Origin: Sulfitobacter sp. 20_GPM-1509m
GTDB lineage: Bacteria; Pseudomonadota; Alphaproteobacteria; Rhodobacterales; Rhodobacteraceae
Reading direction: 5' to 3'
DNA length: 64,000 nt
NCBI RefSeq assembly: GCF_000620505.1
Contig: NZ_JIBC01000005.1
Span: 186,001-250,000 of the forward strand
Of the stretch, positions 44,060-55,371 are shown piece by piece. Under the pieces are notes generated by a model. The model saw nothing but the letters and a program-made list of their open reading frames with translations, was not told the DNA's origin and did no database searches. Each line of letters starts with the position of its first letter. Position 1 is the stretch's first letter. The position numbers were made by a program, and so were the translations under genes.

Positions 44060-46858
44060 ATGTCATCAAAATTCGGAAAAGGGTGCCACCTGCACCTGAT
44101 CGACGGCTCGGCCTTTATCTTTCGCGCGTATCACGCATTGCCGCCGCTGACGCGCAAGTCGGACGGGTTGCCGATCGGCGCGGTCGCGGGCTTTTGCAAC
44201 ATGCTGCAACGCTATGTCGAGGGCAACACCGGCAGCGACGTGACCCATGTCGCGGTGATCTTTGACAAGGGCAGCCACACCTTCCGCAACGAGATGTACG
44301 ACCAGTACAAGGCCAACCGCGAAGCCATGCCCGAGGACCTGCGCCCGCAGATCCCGCTGACCCGCACCGCAACCGAAGCGTTCAACATCGCCTGCGAAGA
44401 GAAAGAAGGCTACGAGGCCGACGACATCATCGCCACGCTGGCCGTGCAGGCCCGCGCCGCCGGAGGCCGCTGCACCATCATCAGCAGCGACAAGGACCTG
44501 ATGCAGCTGGTGGGCGACGGCGTCGAAATGCTGGACGCCATGAAGAACAAAAGCATCGACCGCGATGGCGTGTTCGAGAAATTCGGCGTCTATCCCGACC
44601 GCGTGGTGGATGTGCAGGCGCTGGCCGGCGACAGCGTGGACAACGTGCCCGGCGCGCCCGGCATCGGCATCAAGACCGCCGCGCTGCTGATCAACGAATA
44701 CGGCGATCTGGACACGCTTCTGGCCCGCGCCGAAGAGATCAAACAGCCCAAACGCCGTCAAACCCTGATCGACCACGCCGACCAGATCCGCCTCAGCCGC
44801 GATCTGGTGAAGCTGGACGAGAACACGCCGCTGGACTTCACGCTGGACGATCTGGAAGTGCGCGACCCCGATCCCGAACGGCTGATGAATTTCCTGGCCG
44901 AGATGGAATTCCGCACCCTGTCCAAACGCATCGCCGAGGCGCTGCACGTCGAAGCGCCGGTGATCGAGGACAAGAGCCCCGCCCCCGCCGACCTGCCCGA
45001 GACCGAAACGGTGCCGTTCAACCCGGACGCTTACGAACACGTCCGCGACGCTGCCGGGCTGCAGGTCTGGATTGACCGCATCCGCGAACGCGGCTGGGTT
45101 GCAATCGACACGGAAACCACCGGTCTGAACGAGATGACCGCCGATCTGGTCGGCATTTCGCTGTGCGTCGATCCCGGGCAAGCCTGCTATATCCCGCTGA
45201 TCCACAAGGACAGTGGCACCGACGATCTGTTCGGCTCGGACGATCTGGCCGAGGGGCAGATGCCGCTGGAACAGTGTCTTGAGTTGCTGACGCCGGTGCT
45301 AGAGGATCCTTCGGTCCTGAAAATCGGGCAGAACATGAAATACGACGCCAAGATTTTCGCCCAGCTTGGCATCACGGTCGCGCCCATCGACGACACGATG
45401 CTGCTGTCCTATGCGCAGCACGCGGGCCTGCACAATCACGGCATGGACACGCTGTCGGAACGCTATCTCGGCCATACCCCGATCCCGATCAAACCGCTGC
45501 TGGGCTCTGGTAAATCCGCGATCACCTTTGACCGCGTGCCGCTGGACAAGGCCGTGGCCTATGCCGCCGAGGATGCCGACATCACCCTGCGCCTGTGGCA
45601 GACCCTGAAGCCGCAATTGCACCGCGTCGGCGTGACCAAGGTTTATGAGACGCTGGAACGCCCGCTGGTGCCGGTGCTGGCCGCTATGGAACGGTCCGGC
45701 ATCAAGGTTGACCGCGACACGCTCAGCCGCATGTCCAACGCCTTTGCCCAGAAGATGGCCGGGCTGGAAGACGAGATTTACGAACTGGCAGGCCGCAAAT
45801 TCAACGTCGGCTCCCCCGCGCAAGTGGGCGAAGTGTTGTTCGAGGATATGGGCCTTGAGGGCGGCAAGAAGGGTGCGAATGGCAAGTATTCTACCGGTGC
45901 CGACATTCTCGAAGACCTGGCCACCGAACACGACTTCCCCCGCCGCATTCTGGACTGGCGTCAGCTTAGCAAGTTGAAATCGACCTACACCGACGCGCTT
46001 CAGGACCACATCAACCCTGACACGGGCCGCGTGCACACGTCCTATTCCATCGCGGGGGCATCCACTGGGCGTCTGGCCTCGACCGATCCGAACCTGCAAA
46101 ACATCCCGATCCGCAGCGAAGAAGGCCGCCGCATCCGCGAGGCTTTCGTGGCGGAGCAGGGCAAGACGCTGGTGGCGCTGGACTATTCCCAGATCGAACT
46201 GCGCATTCTGGCGCATATCGCGGATATTCCCGAGCTGAAACAGGCCTTTGCCGACGGCATCGACATTCACGCGCTGACCGCGTCCGAAATGTTCAACGTG
46301 CCGCTGGACGAGATGACACCCGACATCCGCCGTCAGGCCAAGGCGATCAACTTTGGCGTCATCTACGGCATCTCGGGCTTTGGCCTGGCCCGCAACCTGC
46401 GCATTCCGCGAGCCGAGGCGCAGGGGTTCATCGACCGGTATTTCGAACGCTTCCCCGGCATTCGCACCTATATGGACGACACCAAGGCGTTCGCCAAAGA
46501 GCACGGCTTTGTCCAAACCCTGTTCGGCCGCAAGATCCACACGCCCGAGATCGCCAGCAAAGGCCCCCGCGCCGGTTTCGCCGCCCGCGCCGCGATCAAC
46601 GCGCCGATTCAGGGCACCGCCGCAGACGTGATCCGCCGCGCGATGATCCGTATGCCCGCCGCCATCGCTGACATCCCTGCGACAATGTTGTTGCAGGTCC
46701 ACGATGAACTGCTGTTCGAGGTGGACAACGGATCAGAAGACGCGCTGATCGACGCCGCACGCAATGTGATGGAAAACGCCGCCAATCCGGTGGTGAAACT
46801 GGATGTAAAACTGACCGTGGACGCCGGCAAAGGCGCGAACTGGGCCGAAGCGCACTAA
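44060..46858 (+). CDS. polA: DNA polymerase I
   Basis: A 932-residue enzyme with all three PolA activities. The 5'-nuclease domain is about 1-290 (LIDGSAFIFRAYHALPPL, DVQALAGDSVDNVPG). The 3'-5' exonuclease is at about 320-520 and keeps the DTETTG site. The polymerase domain is about 540-932, with DYSQIELRILAH (motif A), the O-helix RRQAKAINFGVIYG (motif B) and QVHDELLFE (motif C). GAGGG just upstream supports the ATG. It works in Okazaki-fragment processing and repair. Its TAA overlaps the stop of the convergent DUF2798 gene by a few bases. Confidence 0.97.
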   Translation: MSSKFGKGCHLHLIDGSAFIFRAYHALPPLTRKSDGLPIGAVAGFCNMLQRYVEGNTGSDVTHVAVIFDKGSHTFRNEMYDQYKANREAMPEDLRPQIPLTRTATEAFNIACEEKEGYEADDIIATLAVQARAAGGRCTIISSDKDLMQLVGDGVEMLDAMKNKSIDRDGVFEKFGVYPDRVVDVQALAGDSVDNVPGAPGIGIKTAALLINEYGDLDTLLARAEEIKQPKRRQTLIDHADQIRLSRDLVKLDENTPLDFTLDDLEVRDPDPERLMNFLAEMEFRTLSKRIAEALHVEAPVIEDKSPAPADLPETETVPFNPDAYEHVRDAAGLQVWIDRIRERGWVAIDTETTGLNEMTADLVGISLCVDPGQACYIPLIHKDSGTDDLFGSDDLAEGQMPLEQCLELLTPVLEDPSVLKIGQNMKYDAKIFAQLGITVAPIDDTMLLSYAQHAGLHNHGMDTLSERYLGHTPIPIKPLLGSGKSAITFDRVPLDKAVAYAAEDADITLRLWQTLKPQLHRVGVTKVYETLERPLVPVLAAMERSGIKVDRDTLSRMSNAFAQKMAGLEDEIYELAGRKFNVGSPAQVGEVLFEDMGLEGGKKGANGKYSTGADILEDLATEHDFPRRILDWRQLSKLKSTYTDALQDHINPDTGRVHTSYSIAGASTGRLASTDPNLQNIPIRSEEGRRIREAFVAEQGKTLVALDYSQIELRILAHIADIPELKQAFADGIDIHALTASEMFNVPLDEMTPDIRRQAKAINFGVIYGISGFGLARNLRIPRAEAQGFIDRYFERFPGIRTYMDDTKAFAKEHGFVQTLFGRKIHTPEIASKGPRAGFAARAAINAPIQGTAADVIRRAMIRMPAAIADIPATMLLQVHDELLFEVDNGSEDALIDAARNVMENAANPVVKLDVKLTVDAGKGANWAEAH

Positions 46859-47082
46859 CCCTGAACGGTCAGCCGCATCACCATCCGCCGCGCCAGCGGT
46901 GCCACGAACAACACGACCGGAAAGGCCACGGCCCAACTGGTCAGCCACGCACCCATCCAGATGGCAAGAAACCCGTCCCACACGTCAGTGGCGCGCAGCA
47001 TACTGATGCCCGACACAATCAGCGACATCATCCCGCTGAGGAAAAAGCCAAAGGCAATGTGGGCGTAACGCGCGGGAATCAT
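46855..47082 (-). CDS. DUF2798 small membrane protein
   Basis: A 75-residue membrane protein with two hydrophobic helices (YAHIAFGFFLSGMMSLIVSGIS and FLAIWMGAWLTSWAVAFPVVLFVAPLA), the layout of DUF2798. Its stop overlaps the polA stop by four bases on the other strand. No function known. The start with MIPARYAHI was chosen because the family begins there. Confidence 0.8.
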   Translation of the reverse strand: MIPARYAHIAFGFFLSGMMSLIVSGISMLRATDVWDGFLAIWMGAWLTSWAVAFPVVLFVAPLARRMVMRLTVQG

Positions 47083-47160
47083 CGGCAAACCTTTCGGGGG
47101 CAAACGCCAAAGAATTCCCACAACAAGCCCGAACGGTCCAGACTTCTGTGGTTCAAAAAA

Positions 47161-47199
47161 TCCCGGGGTGAGGCCGCAGGCCGAGGGGCAGCGCCCCTT
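47161..47199. repeat. Dispersed intergenic repeat, copy 2
   Basis: Matches copy 3 (55386-55424) almost base for base: CCGGGGTGAGGCCGCAGG then CCGAGGGGCAGCGCCCCT. It abuts the stop of the hydroxypyruvate-isomerase-like gene. On the minus strand GGGGCGCTGCCCC and GGCCTGCGGCC can form two short hairpins. Confidence 0.6.
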
Positions 47200-47956
47200 A
47201 CCCCCGCTTCATCCAGCCCAACGTTTTGTCGGTCGACGCACCGGGCGTGTATTCCGCCGACACCCAGCCGTCATAGCCGCTGTCGTCAATCGCGCGGAAC
47301 AACGCCGCAAAATCCACCGTCCCCGCCCCCGGCGGGCCACGGTCCGGCGCGTCACCAATCTGGATGTGACGGATCAGCGGACGCAGGGCGGCAAAGGATG
47401 CCAGGGCATCGCCGGTGATCTCCTGGGCATGGTAGCTGTCCCATTGCAGCGCCAGATTGTCGGCGCCCACGTCGGCAATGATCCCGGCCGCCAGATCAAA
47501 ATCGTTCAGGAAATACCCGGGGGCCGAGGCGGGGCACAAGGGTTCCAACGTCAGCGTCAGCCCCTCGGGTGCCAGATCGCAGGCACGCTTCAGGTTTTCC
47601 ACCATCACCGCCCGCGCCCCGTCGCCCTGCGCCACACCGGCCATCACGTGAATGAACGACACGCCCAGCGCCTGCGCAAACCGCGTGGCGCGGCGCATGT
47701 CGTGGGCAAAGCGGTCCTCGCGCCCCGCGATCGCGGCAAAGCCGCGTTCGCCACCGGTATAGTTCGGCGGCGGCGCGTTGATCAGGATCATCTGAAGCCC
47801 GTTCCGGCGCAGGGCTTTCTGGATATCCCCGGCAGGGAAATCATAGGGAAACAGCACTTCGACCGCTCTGAACCCGGCCTCGGCCGCCGCATCAAAGCGG
47901 TCGAGAAAGGGCAGGTCAGGCCATAGATGTGTAAGATTGGCGGCAAATCTGGGCAT
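47198..47956 (-). CDS. hyi: Hydroxypyruvate isomerase-like TIM-barrel protein
   Basis: A 252-residue AP-endonuclease-2-type TIM barrel. It contains MPRFAANLTHLWPDLPFLDRF, GFRAVEVLFPYD, LNDFDLAAGI and DSYHAQEI, as in hydroxypyruvate isomerase and the OtnI type sugar-acid isomerases; the putative metal ligand residues Glu, Asp, His and Glu are in the expected strands. It probably interconverts hydroxypyruvate and tartronate semialdehyde in the glyoxylate/glycerate route. The start MPRFAANL was chosen; the longer frame begins upstream without similarity. No glyoxylate carboligase or reductase gene is nearby to prove the role. Confidence 0.82.
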   Translation of the reverse strand: MPRFAANLTHLWPDLPFLDRFDAAAEAGFRAVEVLFPYDFPAGDIQKALRRNGLQMILINAPPPNYTGGERGFAAIAGREDRFAHDMRRATRFAQALGVSFIHVMAGVAQGDGARAVMVENLKRACDLAPEGLTLTLEPLCPASAPGYFLNDFDLAAGIIADVGADNLALQWDSYHAQEITGDALASFAALRPLIRHIQIGDAPDRGPPGAGTVDFAALFRAIDDSGYDGWVSAEYTPGASTDKTLGWMKRG

Positions 47957-48008
47957 GGCCGCAACCTGCCGCAGTGCGCGGCGCACGCCAAGGGCTAATC
48001 GTCAAGCG

Positions 48009-48584
48009 TCAGGGCAATTCATCCGACGGAATGATGCCAAAGAATTCCCCCTTGGACCACACCCCGAACCAGCCGTCGTGATGGGTGCCGATGTCGACCA
48101 GCCGGTAAAAGCTCTTGCGGTCGATCAACGCCTCCAGATTGCGGCGCACCAGAACATAAGGCGACGGTTCTCCGGTCTCGGGATCGCGTTCCACACGGAT
48201 GGGGGCGTCGGGACCCGCGACTGTGACATCGTCGGTCTTGGTCACAAAGGTCAGAACCTGATCGGTGCCCTCGCCCTCGGCCTCAAAGTCGATGGCCAGG
48301 AACGGCGCGTCCTCGACGGTGATGCCAACCTTTTCCACGGGCGTGACCAGAAAATAATCATCGCCCTCACGCTTGAGAATCGATGCAAACAATTTGACCA
48401 ATCCGGGCCGACCGATGGGCGTGCCCTGATAAAACCACGTGCCGTCGCGTTTGATCTGCATGTCCAGATCGCCGCAAAAGGCGGGGTCCCACTTGTCCAC
48501 CGGCGGCAGTCCGCGCGTTTTTGCTGCTTTAATCGACGCAACAAGGCTGTCTGCGTTGGGCGTCACGGTTTTTTGTCCGCTCAT
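48009..48584 (-). CDS. DUF1285 protein
   Basis: A 191-residue protein matching DUF1285: KWDPAFCGDLDMQIKRDGTWFYQGTPIGRPGLVKLFASILKREGD, then FLVTPVEKVGITVEDAPFLAIDF, and a C-terminal VDIGTHHDGWFGVWSKGEFFGI. The function is unknown; the family lies next to moxR in many alphaproteobacteria. Here it is divergent from moxR, 91 bp apart. MSGQKTVTPN is the likely start. No signal peptide. Confidence 0.87.
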   Translation of the reverse strand: MSGQKTVTPNADSLVASIKAAKTRGLPPVDKWDPAFCGDLDMQIKRDGTWFYQGTPIGRPGLVKLFASILKREGDDYFLVTPVEKVGITVEDAPFLAIDFEAEGEGTDQVLTFVTKTDDVTVAGPDAPIRVERDPETGEPSPYVLVRRNLEALIDRKSFYRLVDIGTHHDGWFGVWSKGEFFGIIPSDELP

Positions 48585-48675
48585 GACTGAAAATTGCCCC
48601 TTCCGGCTTTTGCTATTTCGCGTTTGCACGATACGTTGTCTGAAAGAGCAATATAACCTGCGAGAGTGAAAAGTC

Positions 48676-49676
<1,001 letters not shown>

Positions 49677-49680
<4 letters not shown>

Positions 49681-50564
49681 CGCCAGACCCGATCACCCTG
49701 CGCCAGTCAGCCGAGGATCAGGCCGCCCGCCTTCCCGCGCTGCTGGCCCGTGCCGAGCAACTGGCCGGTGCCGTCCTGTTGGGCGACCATGGCCGCAGGC
49801 GTGCTGGTACAGGTGATGATTTCTGGCAATACCGCCCGGCACAGGCGGGCGACAGCCGCCGCATGATCGACCACCGCCGCAGCGCAAGGGGCGACACGCA
49901 ATTCGTGCGCGAACGCGAATGGCAGATCGCGCAATCGGTGATGCTGTGGTGCGATCAGGGTGCCTCGATGCGGTTCAACAGCACCGATGCCCTACCGACC
50001 AAGGCCGAGCGTGCACGCGTCCTGACACTGGCCTTGGCGATCCTGCTGGTGCGGGGCGGCGAACGTGTGGGCCTGACCGGCACCCGTCTGCCCCCCAGAC
50101 GTGGCCGGATGCAGGTGGTGCGACTGGCGCAAATGCTGTCCGAGGATTCTGCCGACGACTACAGCCCGCCGGAGCACCGCGCGATGATCCCCCATGCACA
50201 GGCCCTGTTCGCCTCGGACTTCATGGGTGACATTGCGGACGTGCAACTGGCCTTGACCAAGGCCGCCGACCGCGGCGTGCGCGGCGTGTTGATGCACGTT
50301 CTGGACCCCTCCGAAGAGGCATTCCCGTTTCGCGGGCGCACCATCTTTGAAAGCGTCGGCGGCACGTTGCGGCACGAAACCCTGAAAGCGAACGACCTGC
50401 GCGACCGCTATCTGGAACGCCTCGCCGCCCGCAAGGCCGAGCTTCAGCGCCTGTGCGCGCTGACCGGCTGGCACTACGGCGTTCACCACACCGACAGCAG
50501 CGCGCAATCGGCGCTTTTGTGGCTGTACCGGGCGATGGACCGTTCCGTGATGGTGCGCGGATGA
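49677..50564 (+). CDS. DUF58 domain protein
   Basis: A 295-residue protein with the DUF58 pattern: DDFWQYRPAQAGDSRRMIDHRRSARGDTQFVREREW near residues 43-80. A vWA-like fold is likely in the region VMLWCDQGASMRF, where the metal-site residue DxSxS is only partly kept (DQGAS). DUF58 proteins are the standard partners of MoxR. The start is GTG, overlapping the moxR stop (GTGA). Confidence 0.92.
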
Positions 50565-53323
50565 CGATTCTGGGTGGCATCGGGTTTACCGCACCGTGGT
50601 TGCTGGTGGCGCTGGCGGCGCTGCCGATCCTGTGGCTGATCCTGCGCGCGGTCCCGCCCGCGCCGATCCGCCGCCGTTTTCCCGGTGTGGCGCTATTGCT
50701 CGGGCTGACCGACGCCGATGCCGTTTCGGACCGCACGCCGTGGTGGCTGATGCTGCTGCGGATGCTGGCCGTGGCGCTGGTGATCCTTGGCCTGTCCGGT
50801 CCGGTGATGAACCCGCAGACCGAGCGTGCCCGCGAAAGCGGCCCGCTGCTGGTGGTGCTGGATGGCACCTGGGCCGGCGCTGCGCATTGGCCACAAATGA
50901 TCGAAACATTGCAAGGTGAGCTGAACCGCGCCGCCGCCGACGACCGTACGGTTGCCGTACTGCAACTGACCCGTCCCGAAGCACCGGCGTTTCAGGCCGC
51001 GAACACATGGTCCACACGACTGGCCGGGTTTCAGCCCGAACCCTGGCAGCCGGACAGCGCGCAGATCGACACAGCCGTTGAGTTGATCGCCCAAAGCGGC
51101 GCGTCCAGTGCGCTGTGGATGGGCGACAGCCTTGCCTATGACGGTCAGGACCGCGTGCTTGCCGCGCTTGAGACCCTTGGCCCCGTGTCCGTGGTCCAGT
51201 CAGGCCAGAACACATTGGGCATGACGCCCGCAACCTATGCGGATGGCGCTGTGCAACTGTCTGCCTTGCGTGCCGCGGCGGGGCCGGCCCGTGCAGTGAC
51301 CGTGCTGGCGCAGGGGCGCGATCCCGCTGGCAACCCGACCACACTGGCCACCGCTCAGGCCGAATTCGCCGATGGCGCGACCGAGGCACAGACGGAACTG
51401 GCCCTGCCTGCCGAACTGCGCGCCCGCATCACCCGTTTCGAGATTCAGGGCGGGCGCAGCGCCGGTGCGCTGACCCTGACCGACGACAGCCTGCGCCGCC
51501 GCGAGGTCGCGCTGATCGCCGGTCGCACCGATCGCGAAGGGCTGGAGCTGCTGTCACCGCTGCATTACCTGCAACAGGCGCTGGCCCCCACCGCCGACCT
51601 GCTGGACGGTGCGCTGGATGATGTGCTGCCGGCCAACCCCGATGTGATCGTGCTGGCCGATGTGGCCACGATGACAGACGACGAATCTGCCAAACTGGCC
51701 GACTGGGTCGAAGAGGGCGGCTTGTTGCTGCGCTTTGCCGGACCGCATGTCGCGGCCAGCGACATCAGCCGCGACGCAATTGATCCGCTGATGCCCGTGC
51801 GCCTGCGCAGCGGTGGCCGCTCGGTGGGTGGCGCGATGAGCTGGGGCGAGCCGAAATCGCTGGCCCCCTTCCGCGACAGCTCGCCGTTTTTCGGCCTGAA
51901 CATCCCCGACGACGTGCGGGTCAGCGCGCAAGTGATGGCGCAACCCGGCCCTGATCTGGCCGAGGCGGTCATCGCCGACCTGTCCGACGGCACGCCTCTG
52001 GTCACGCGCAAGCGCATGGGTCAGGGGCAGGTCGTGCTGTTCCACGTGACCGCAAACGCCGAATGGTCCACCCTGCCGCTGTCGGGCCTGTTCGTGGAAA
52101 TGCTGGAACGTCTGGCCGTGTCATCCGCCACCACGGCCCCCGAGGCCGCCGACCTGCAAGGCACCGTGTGGCAACCCGAACAGGTGATGGACGGCTATGG
52201 CGTGCTGCGCGACGCGGGCACCCTGCCCGGCATCGAGGGGCCGACGCTGGTCGATGCCCCGCTGGGACCGCAAATGCTGCCGGGGATCTATGCCTCGGAG
52301 GATCGGTTCCTGGCGCGCAACGTGCTGACGGCGGATGCTGTTCTGACCCCCGCCACATGGCCCGCGCGCATCCCCGTCACCGGCTTTCGCAGCGCCCCGC
52401 CCGAAGCGTTGGGTGGCCTGCTGATGGGTCTGGCGCTGTTGCTGTTGGCGCTGGATGTGGTGGCGTCGCTGGCGCTGTCAGGGCGGCTGGGACCGACCCG
52501 TGGCGCGGTGGCGGCACTGGCGCTGCTGATGATGATGCCGCAGGGCGCAGATGCACAGGACGACGACATCCAGCGCGCCATAGAGGCCACCTCCGAGGTC
52601 GTGCTGGCCCATGTGCTGACCGGCAACGCCGACGTGGACGAAATCGCCCAGGCGGGGCTGCGCGGCCTGTCCGACACCTTGTATTTCCGCACCTCGGTCG
52701 AGCCTGCACTGCCGATGGGCGTAAACCTTGAAACCGACGATCTGGCGTTTTTTCCCCTGCTGTACTGGCCCATCACCCCTGACCAACCGCGGCCCTCTGC
52801 CGAAGCCTATGCCCGGCTGAACGATTACCTGCGCTCGGGCGGGCTGATCCTGTTCGACACCCGCGACGCCAATGTCGCAGGTTTCGGCACGGCCAGCCCC
52901 AATGGCCGCAAGCTGCAGGATCTGGCCGCCCCGCTGGACATTCCGGCGCTGGAACCGGTGCCAAGCGACCACGTGCTGACCCGCACCTTCTATCTGCTGC
53001 AGGACTTCCCCGGCCGCTACACCAGCCGCGATGTCTGGGTCGAGGCATCGCCGCCCGGTGCCGAACAGGTCGAGGGCATGCCCTTCCGCAACCTGAACGA
53101 CGGTGTCACACCGGTGGTGATCGGCGGCAACGACTGGGCGGGGGCCTGGGCGGTTGACGCCTCGGGCAATCCGATGCTGCCCGTAGGGCGCGGCTTTGGC
53201 GGGGAACGCCAGCGCGAGCTGGCCTACCGTTTTGGCGTCAATCTGGTCATGCACGTGCTGACCGGCAATTACAAAAGCGATCAGGTCCATGTGCCTGCCT
53301 TGCTGGATCGGCTGGGCCAATGA
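50561..53323 (+). CDS. BatA/DUF4159 membrane protein
   Basis: A 920-residue protein. The N-terminal BatA-type part (1-95) has two membrane segments (FTAPWLLVALAALPILWLIL and LLRMLAVALVILGLSGPV). It is followed by a vWA-like domain whose metal-site motif is weak (LLVVLDGTWAGA, not DxSxS). Then come a glutamine-amidotransferase-like domain (VIVLADVATMTDDESAKLADWVEEGGLLLRFAG), a membrane segment pair near 630-690, and a C-terminal DUF4159 domain (DDLAFFPLLYWPITPDQPRPSAEAYARLNDYL). The full layout matches large proteins found in moxR operons of alphaproteobacteria. It is coupled to its neighbours on both sides by ATGA overlaps. Confidence 0.88.
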   Translation: MTILGGIGFTAPWLLVALAALPILWLILRAVPPAPIRRRFPGVALLLGLTDADAVSDRTPWWLMLLRMLAVALVILGLSGPVMNPQTERARESGPLLVVLDGTWAGAAHWPQMIETLQGELNRAAADDRTVAVLQLTRPEAPAFQAANTWSTRLAGFQPEPWQPDSAQIDTAVELIAQSGASSALWMGDSLAYDGQDRVLAALETLGPVSVVQSGQNTLGMTPATYADGAVQLSALRAAAGPARAVTVLAQGRDPAGNPTTLATAQAEFADGATEAQTELALPAELRARITRFEIQGGRSAGALTLTDDSLRRREVALIAGRTDREGLELLSPLHYLQQALAPTADLLDGALDDVLPANPDVIVLADVATMTDDESAKLADWVEEGGLLLRFAGPHVAASDISRDAIDPLMPVRLRSGGRSVGGAMSWGEPKSLAPFRDSSPFFGLNIPDDVRVSAQVMAQPGPDLAEAVIADLSDGTPLVTRKRMGQGQVVLFHVTANAEWSTLPLSGLFVEMLERLAVSSATTAPEAADLQGTVWQPEQVMDGYGVLRDAGTLPGIEGPTLVDAPLGPQMLPGIYASEDRFLARNVLTADAVLTPATWPARIPVTGFRSAPPEALGGLLMGLALLLLALDVVASLALSGRLGPTRGAVAALALLMMMPQGADAQDDDIQRAIEATSEVVLAHVLTGNADVDEIAQAGLRGLSDTLYFRTSVEPALPMGVNLETDDLAFFPLLYWPITPDQPRPSAEAYARLNDYLRSGGLILFDTRDANVAGFGTASPNGRKLQDLAAPLDIPALEPVPSDHVLTRTFYLLQDFPGRYTSRDVWVEASPPGAEQVEGMPFRNLNDGVTPVVIGGNDWAGAWAVDASGNPMLPVGRGFGGERQRELAYRFGVNLVMHVLTGNYKSDQVHVPALLDRLGQ

Positions 53324-55365
53324 CCGGAACCGTTATCTTTGATCCGCTGCTGCCGTGGACATGGCTGGCCGTATTGGCAGTGATCACGCTGGCCGGTGTG
53401 GTGCTGGCGCTGGTCCGTGGCCTGCGCGGCTGGGCCTTGCGCGGGGCAGCAGCGCTGGTGGTGCTGGCCGCATTGGCGCAACCGTCCTACCAGGTCGAAG
53501 ACCGCGCGCCACTAAGCGACATCGTGATCCTGGCCGAAGACACCAGCGCCTCGCAAAGTCTGCCGGGCCGAGCAGAACAGACAGCCCAAGCCGCCGACGC
53601 GCTTGAGGCGCAACTGGCCGCGCGCCCCAACACCGAAGTGCGCCGGATCACCGTGCCGGACGCCGAGGGCGACGGCGGCACCATGCTGATGCAGGCGCTG
53701 TCCGACGCGCTGGCCGAAGAACCGCAGGCGCGGGTGGCGGGGCTCATCGCGCTCAGCGACGGGCAGGTGCATGACGCCGATATGGCGCTGGTCCTGCCCG
53801 CGCCGCTGCACCTGCTGCAATCGGGCTTTGCCGACGACTGGGACCGCCGCCTGACCGTGGTGGGCGCGCCTGCCTTTGCTATCATCGGGGAACCGGTCAC
53901 CCTGACCCTGCGTGTCGAGGACATGGGCGCCGCCCCCGTGAGCGAACCCTATGCCGAGCTGGATATTTCCGTGGACGGCGAAGCACCCCAACGGTTCCGC
54001 GTGCCGGTGGGTCAGGACATCGACCTGCCCGTCACCCTGCCCCACGGCGGGCGTAACGTGATCCAGTTCACCACACCGACGCAAGAGGACGAGCTGACCG
54101 CGCGCAACAACACCGCGCTGATCCAGATGAACGGCGTCCGCGACCGGCTGCGTGTGCTTCTGGTCTCGGGCGAGCCGCACGCAGGCGGGCGCACTTGGCG
54201 CAACCTGTTGAAATCGGACAGCTCTGTCGATCTGGTCCACTTCACCATCCTGCGCCCGCCCGACAAACAGGACGGCGTGCCGGTGGGCGAGCTGAGCCTG
54301 ATCGCCTTTCCCACGCGCGAACTGTTCATGGAAAAGATCGAAGACTTCGACCTGATCATCTTTGACCGCTACAAGCGGCGGGGCATCCTGCCTGCGCTCT
54401 ATCTGGAGAATGTCGCCAACTATGTGCGCAAGGGCGGGGCCGTGCTGGTCGCCGCCGGACCGGACTTTGCCACCGCCGACAGCCTGTTCCGCTCGCCTCT
54501 GGGCGCCGTGATGCCCGCCGTGCCCACCGCCCGCGTGCGCGAAGAGGCCTATCGCCCCAAGGTCACCGAACTGGGCGAACGTCACCCCGTGACCACCAAC
54601 CTGCCGTCACGCGGCGACTGGGGCCGCTGGCTGCGCCAGATCGACGTCAGGCCGAATTCGGGCAACGTGGTGATGTCGGGCATCGACGACAGCCCGCTTC
54701 TGGTGCTGGACCGCGTCGGCGAGGGACGTGTGGCGCTGCTGGCGTCGGATCACGCATGGCTGTGGTCGCGCGGCTACGAAGGCGGCGGGCCGCAGCTGGA
54801 ACTGCTGCGCCGACTGGCGCACTGGATGATGAAAGAACCCGAACTGGAAGAAGAGGCGCTGACCGCCACCGCCAGCGGCCAGTCGATGCAGATCGAACGC
54901 CGCACCCTCAGCGATACCGTGCCCCCCGTGACCGTCACCGCCCCTGACGGCACCACGACCGAACTGACCCTGCGCAACGTGGCCCCCGGCCAGTTCATCG
55001 CGGATTATCAAGGCCCCGAGATTGGCCTGTACCGTCTGGAAAACGGTGACCAAAGCGCCGTTATCGGCCTTGGCCCCGCAGCCCCGCGCGAATTTATCAA
55101 CACCGTCGGCACTGCGGAATTGCTGCAACCCGCCATAAACAGCACACGCGGCGGCGCGCTGCTGCTGGAGGACGGCCTGCCCGACATTCGCAACGTCCGC
55201 GAGGGTCGCCCCGCCGCAGGACGCGGCTGGATCGGGCTGACGCCGCGCAATGCATTCGAAACCCGCGACGTGCGCGCCACGGCGCTCTTGCCCGGCTGGC
55301 TGGTGCTGATGCTGAGCGCGCTGTTCATCGTCGCCGCATGGCTGCGCGAGGGCCGTCGCAGATAA
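53320..55365 (+). CDS. vWA/amidotransferase-like membrane protein
   Basis: A 681-residue membrane protein. Two helices at about 12-60 (LAVLAVITLAGVVLALV and LRGAAALVVLAALAQPSYQV) are followed by a vWA-type domain with an intact metal-site motif DTSAS (in DIVILAEDTSASQSL). A beta-rich region comes next, then a class-1-amidotransferase-like fold (VLLVSGEPHAGGRTWRNLLKSDSSV, GAVLVAAGPDFA), and one C-terminal helix (LPGWLVLMLSALFIVAAWL). It is the fourth gene of the moxR operon. Unlike the partner gene upstream, the DxSxS site is kept, so one of the pair could bind a metal and the other not. Confidence 0.85.
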   Translation: MTGTVIFDPLLPWTWLAVLAVITLAGVVLALVRGLRGWALRGAAALVVLAALAQPSYQVEDRAPLSDIVILAEDTSASQSLPGRAEQTAQAADALEAQLAARPNTEVRRITVPDAEGDGGTMLMQALSDALAEEPQARVAGLIALSDGQVHDADMALVLPAPLHLLQSGFADDWDRRLTVVGAPAFAIIGEPVTLTLRVEDMGAAPVSEPYAELDISVDGEAPQRFRVPVGQDIDLPVTLPHGGRNVIQFTTPTQEDELTARNNTALIQMNGVRDRLRVLLVSGEPHAGGRTWRNLLKSDSSVDLVHFTILRPPDKQDGVPVGELSLIAFPTRELFMEKIEDFDLIIFDRYKRRGILPALYLENVANYVRKGGAVLVAAGPDFATADSLFRSPLGAVMPAVPTARVREEAYRPKVTELGERHPVTTNLPSRGDWGRWLRQIDVRPNSGNVVMSGIDDSPLLVLDRVGEGRVALLASDHAWLWSRGYEGGGPQLELLRRLAHWMMKEPELEEEALTATASGQSMQIERRTLSDTVPPVTVTAPDGTTTELTLRNVAPGQFIADYQGPEIGLYRLENGDQSAVIGLGPAAPREFINTVGTAELLQPAINSTRGGALLLEDGLPDIRNVREGRPAAGRGWIGLTPRNAFETRDVRATALLPGWLVLMLSALFIVAAWLREGRRR

Positions 55366-55371
55366 CCCCTT

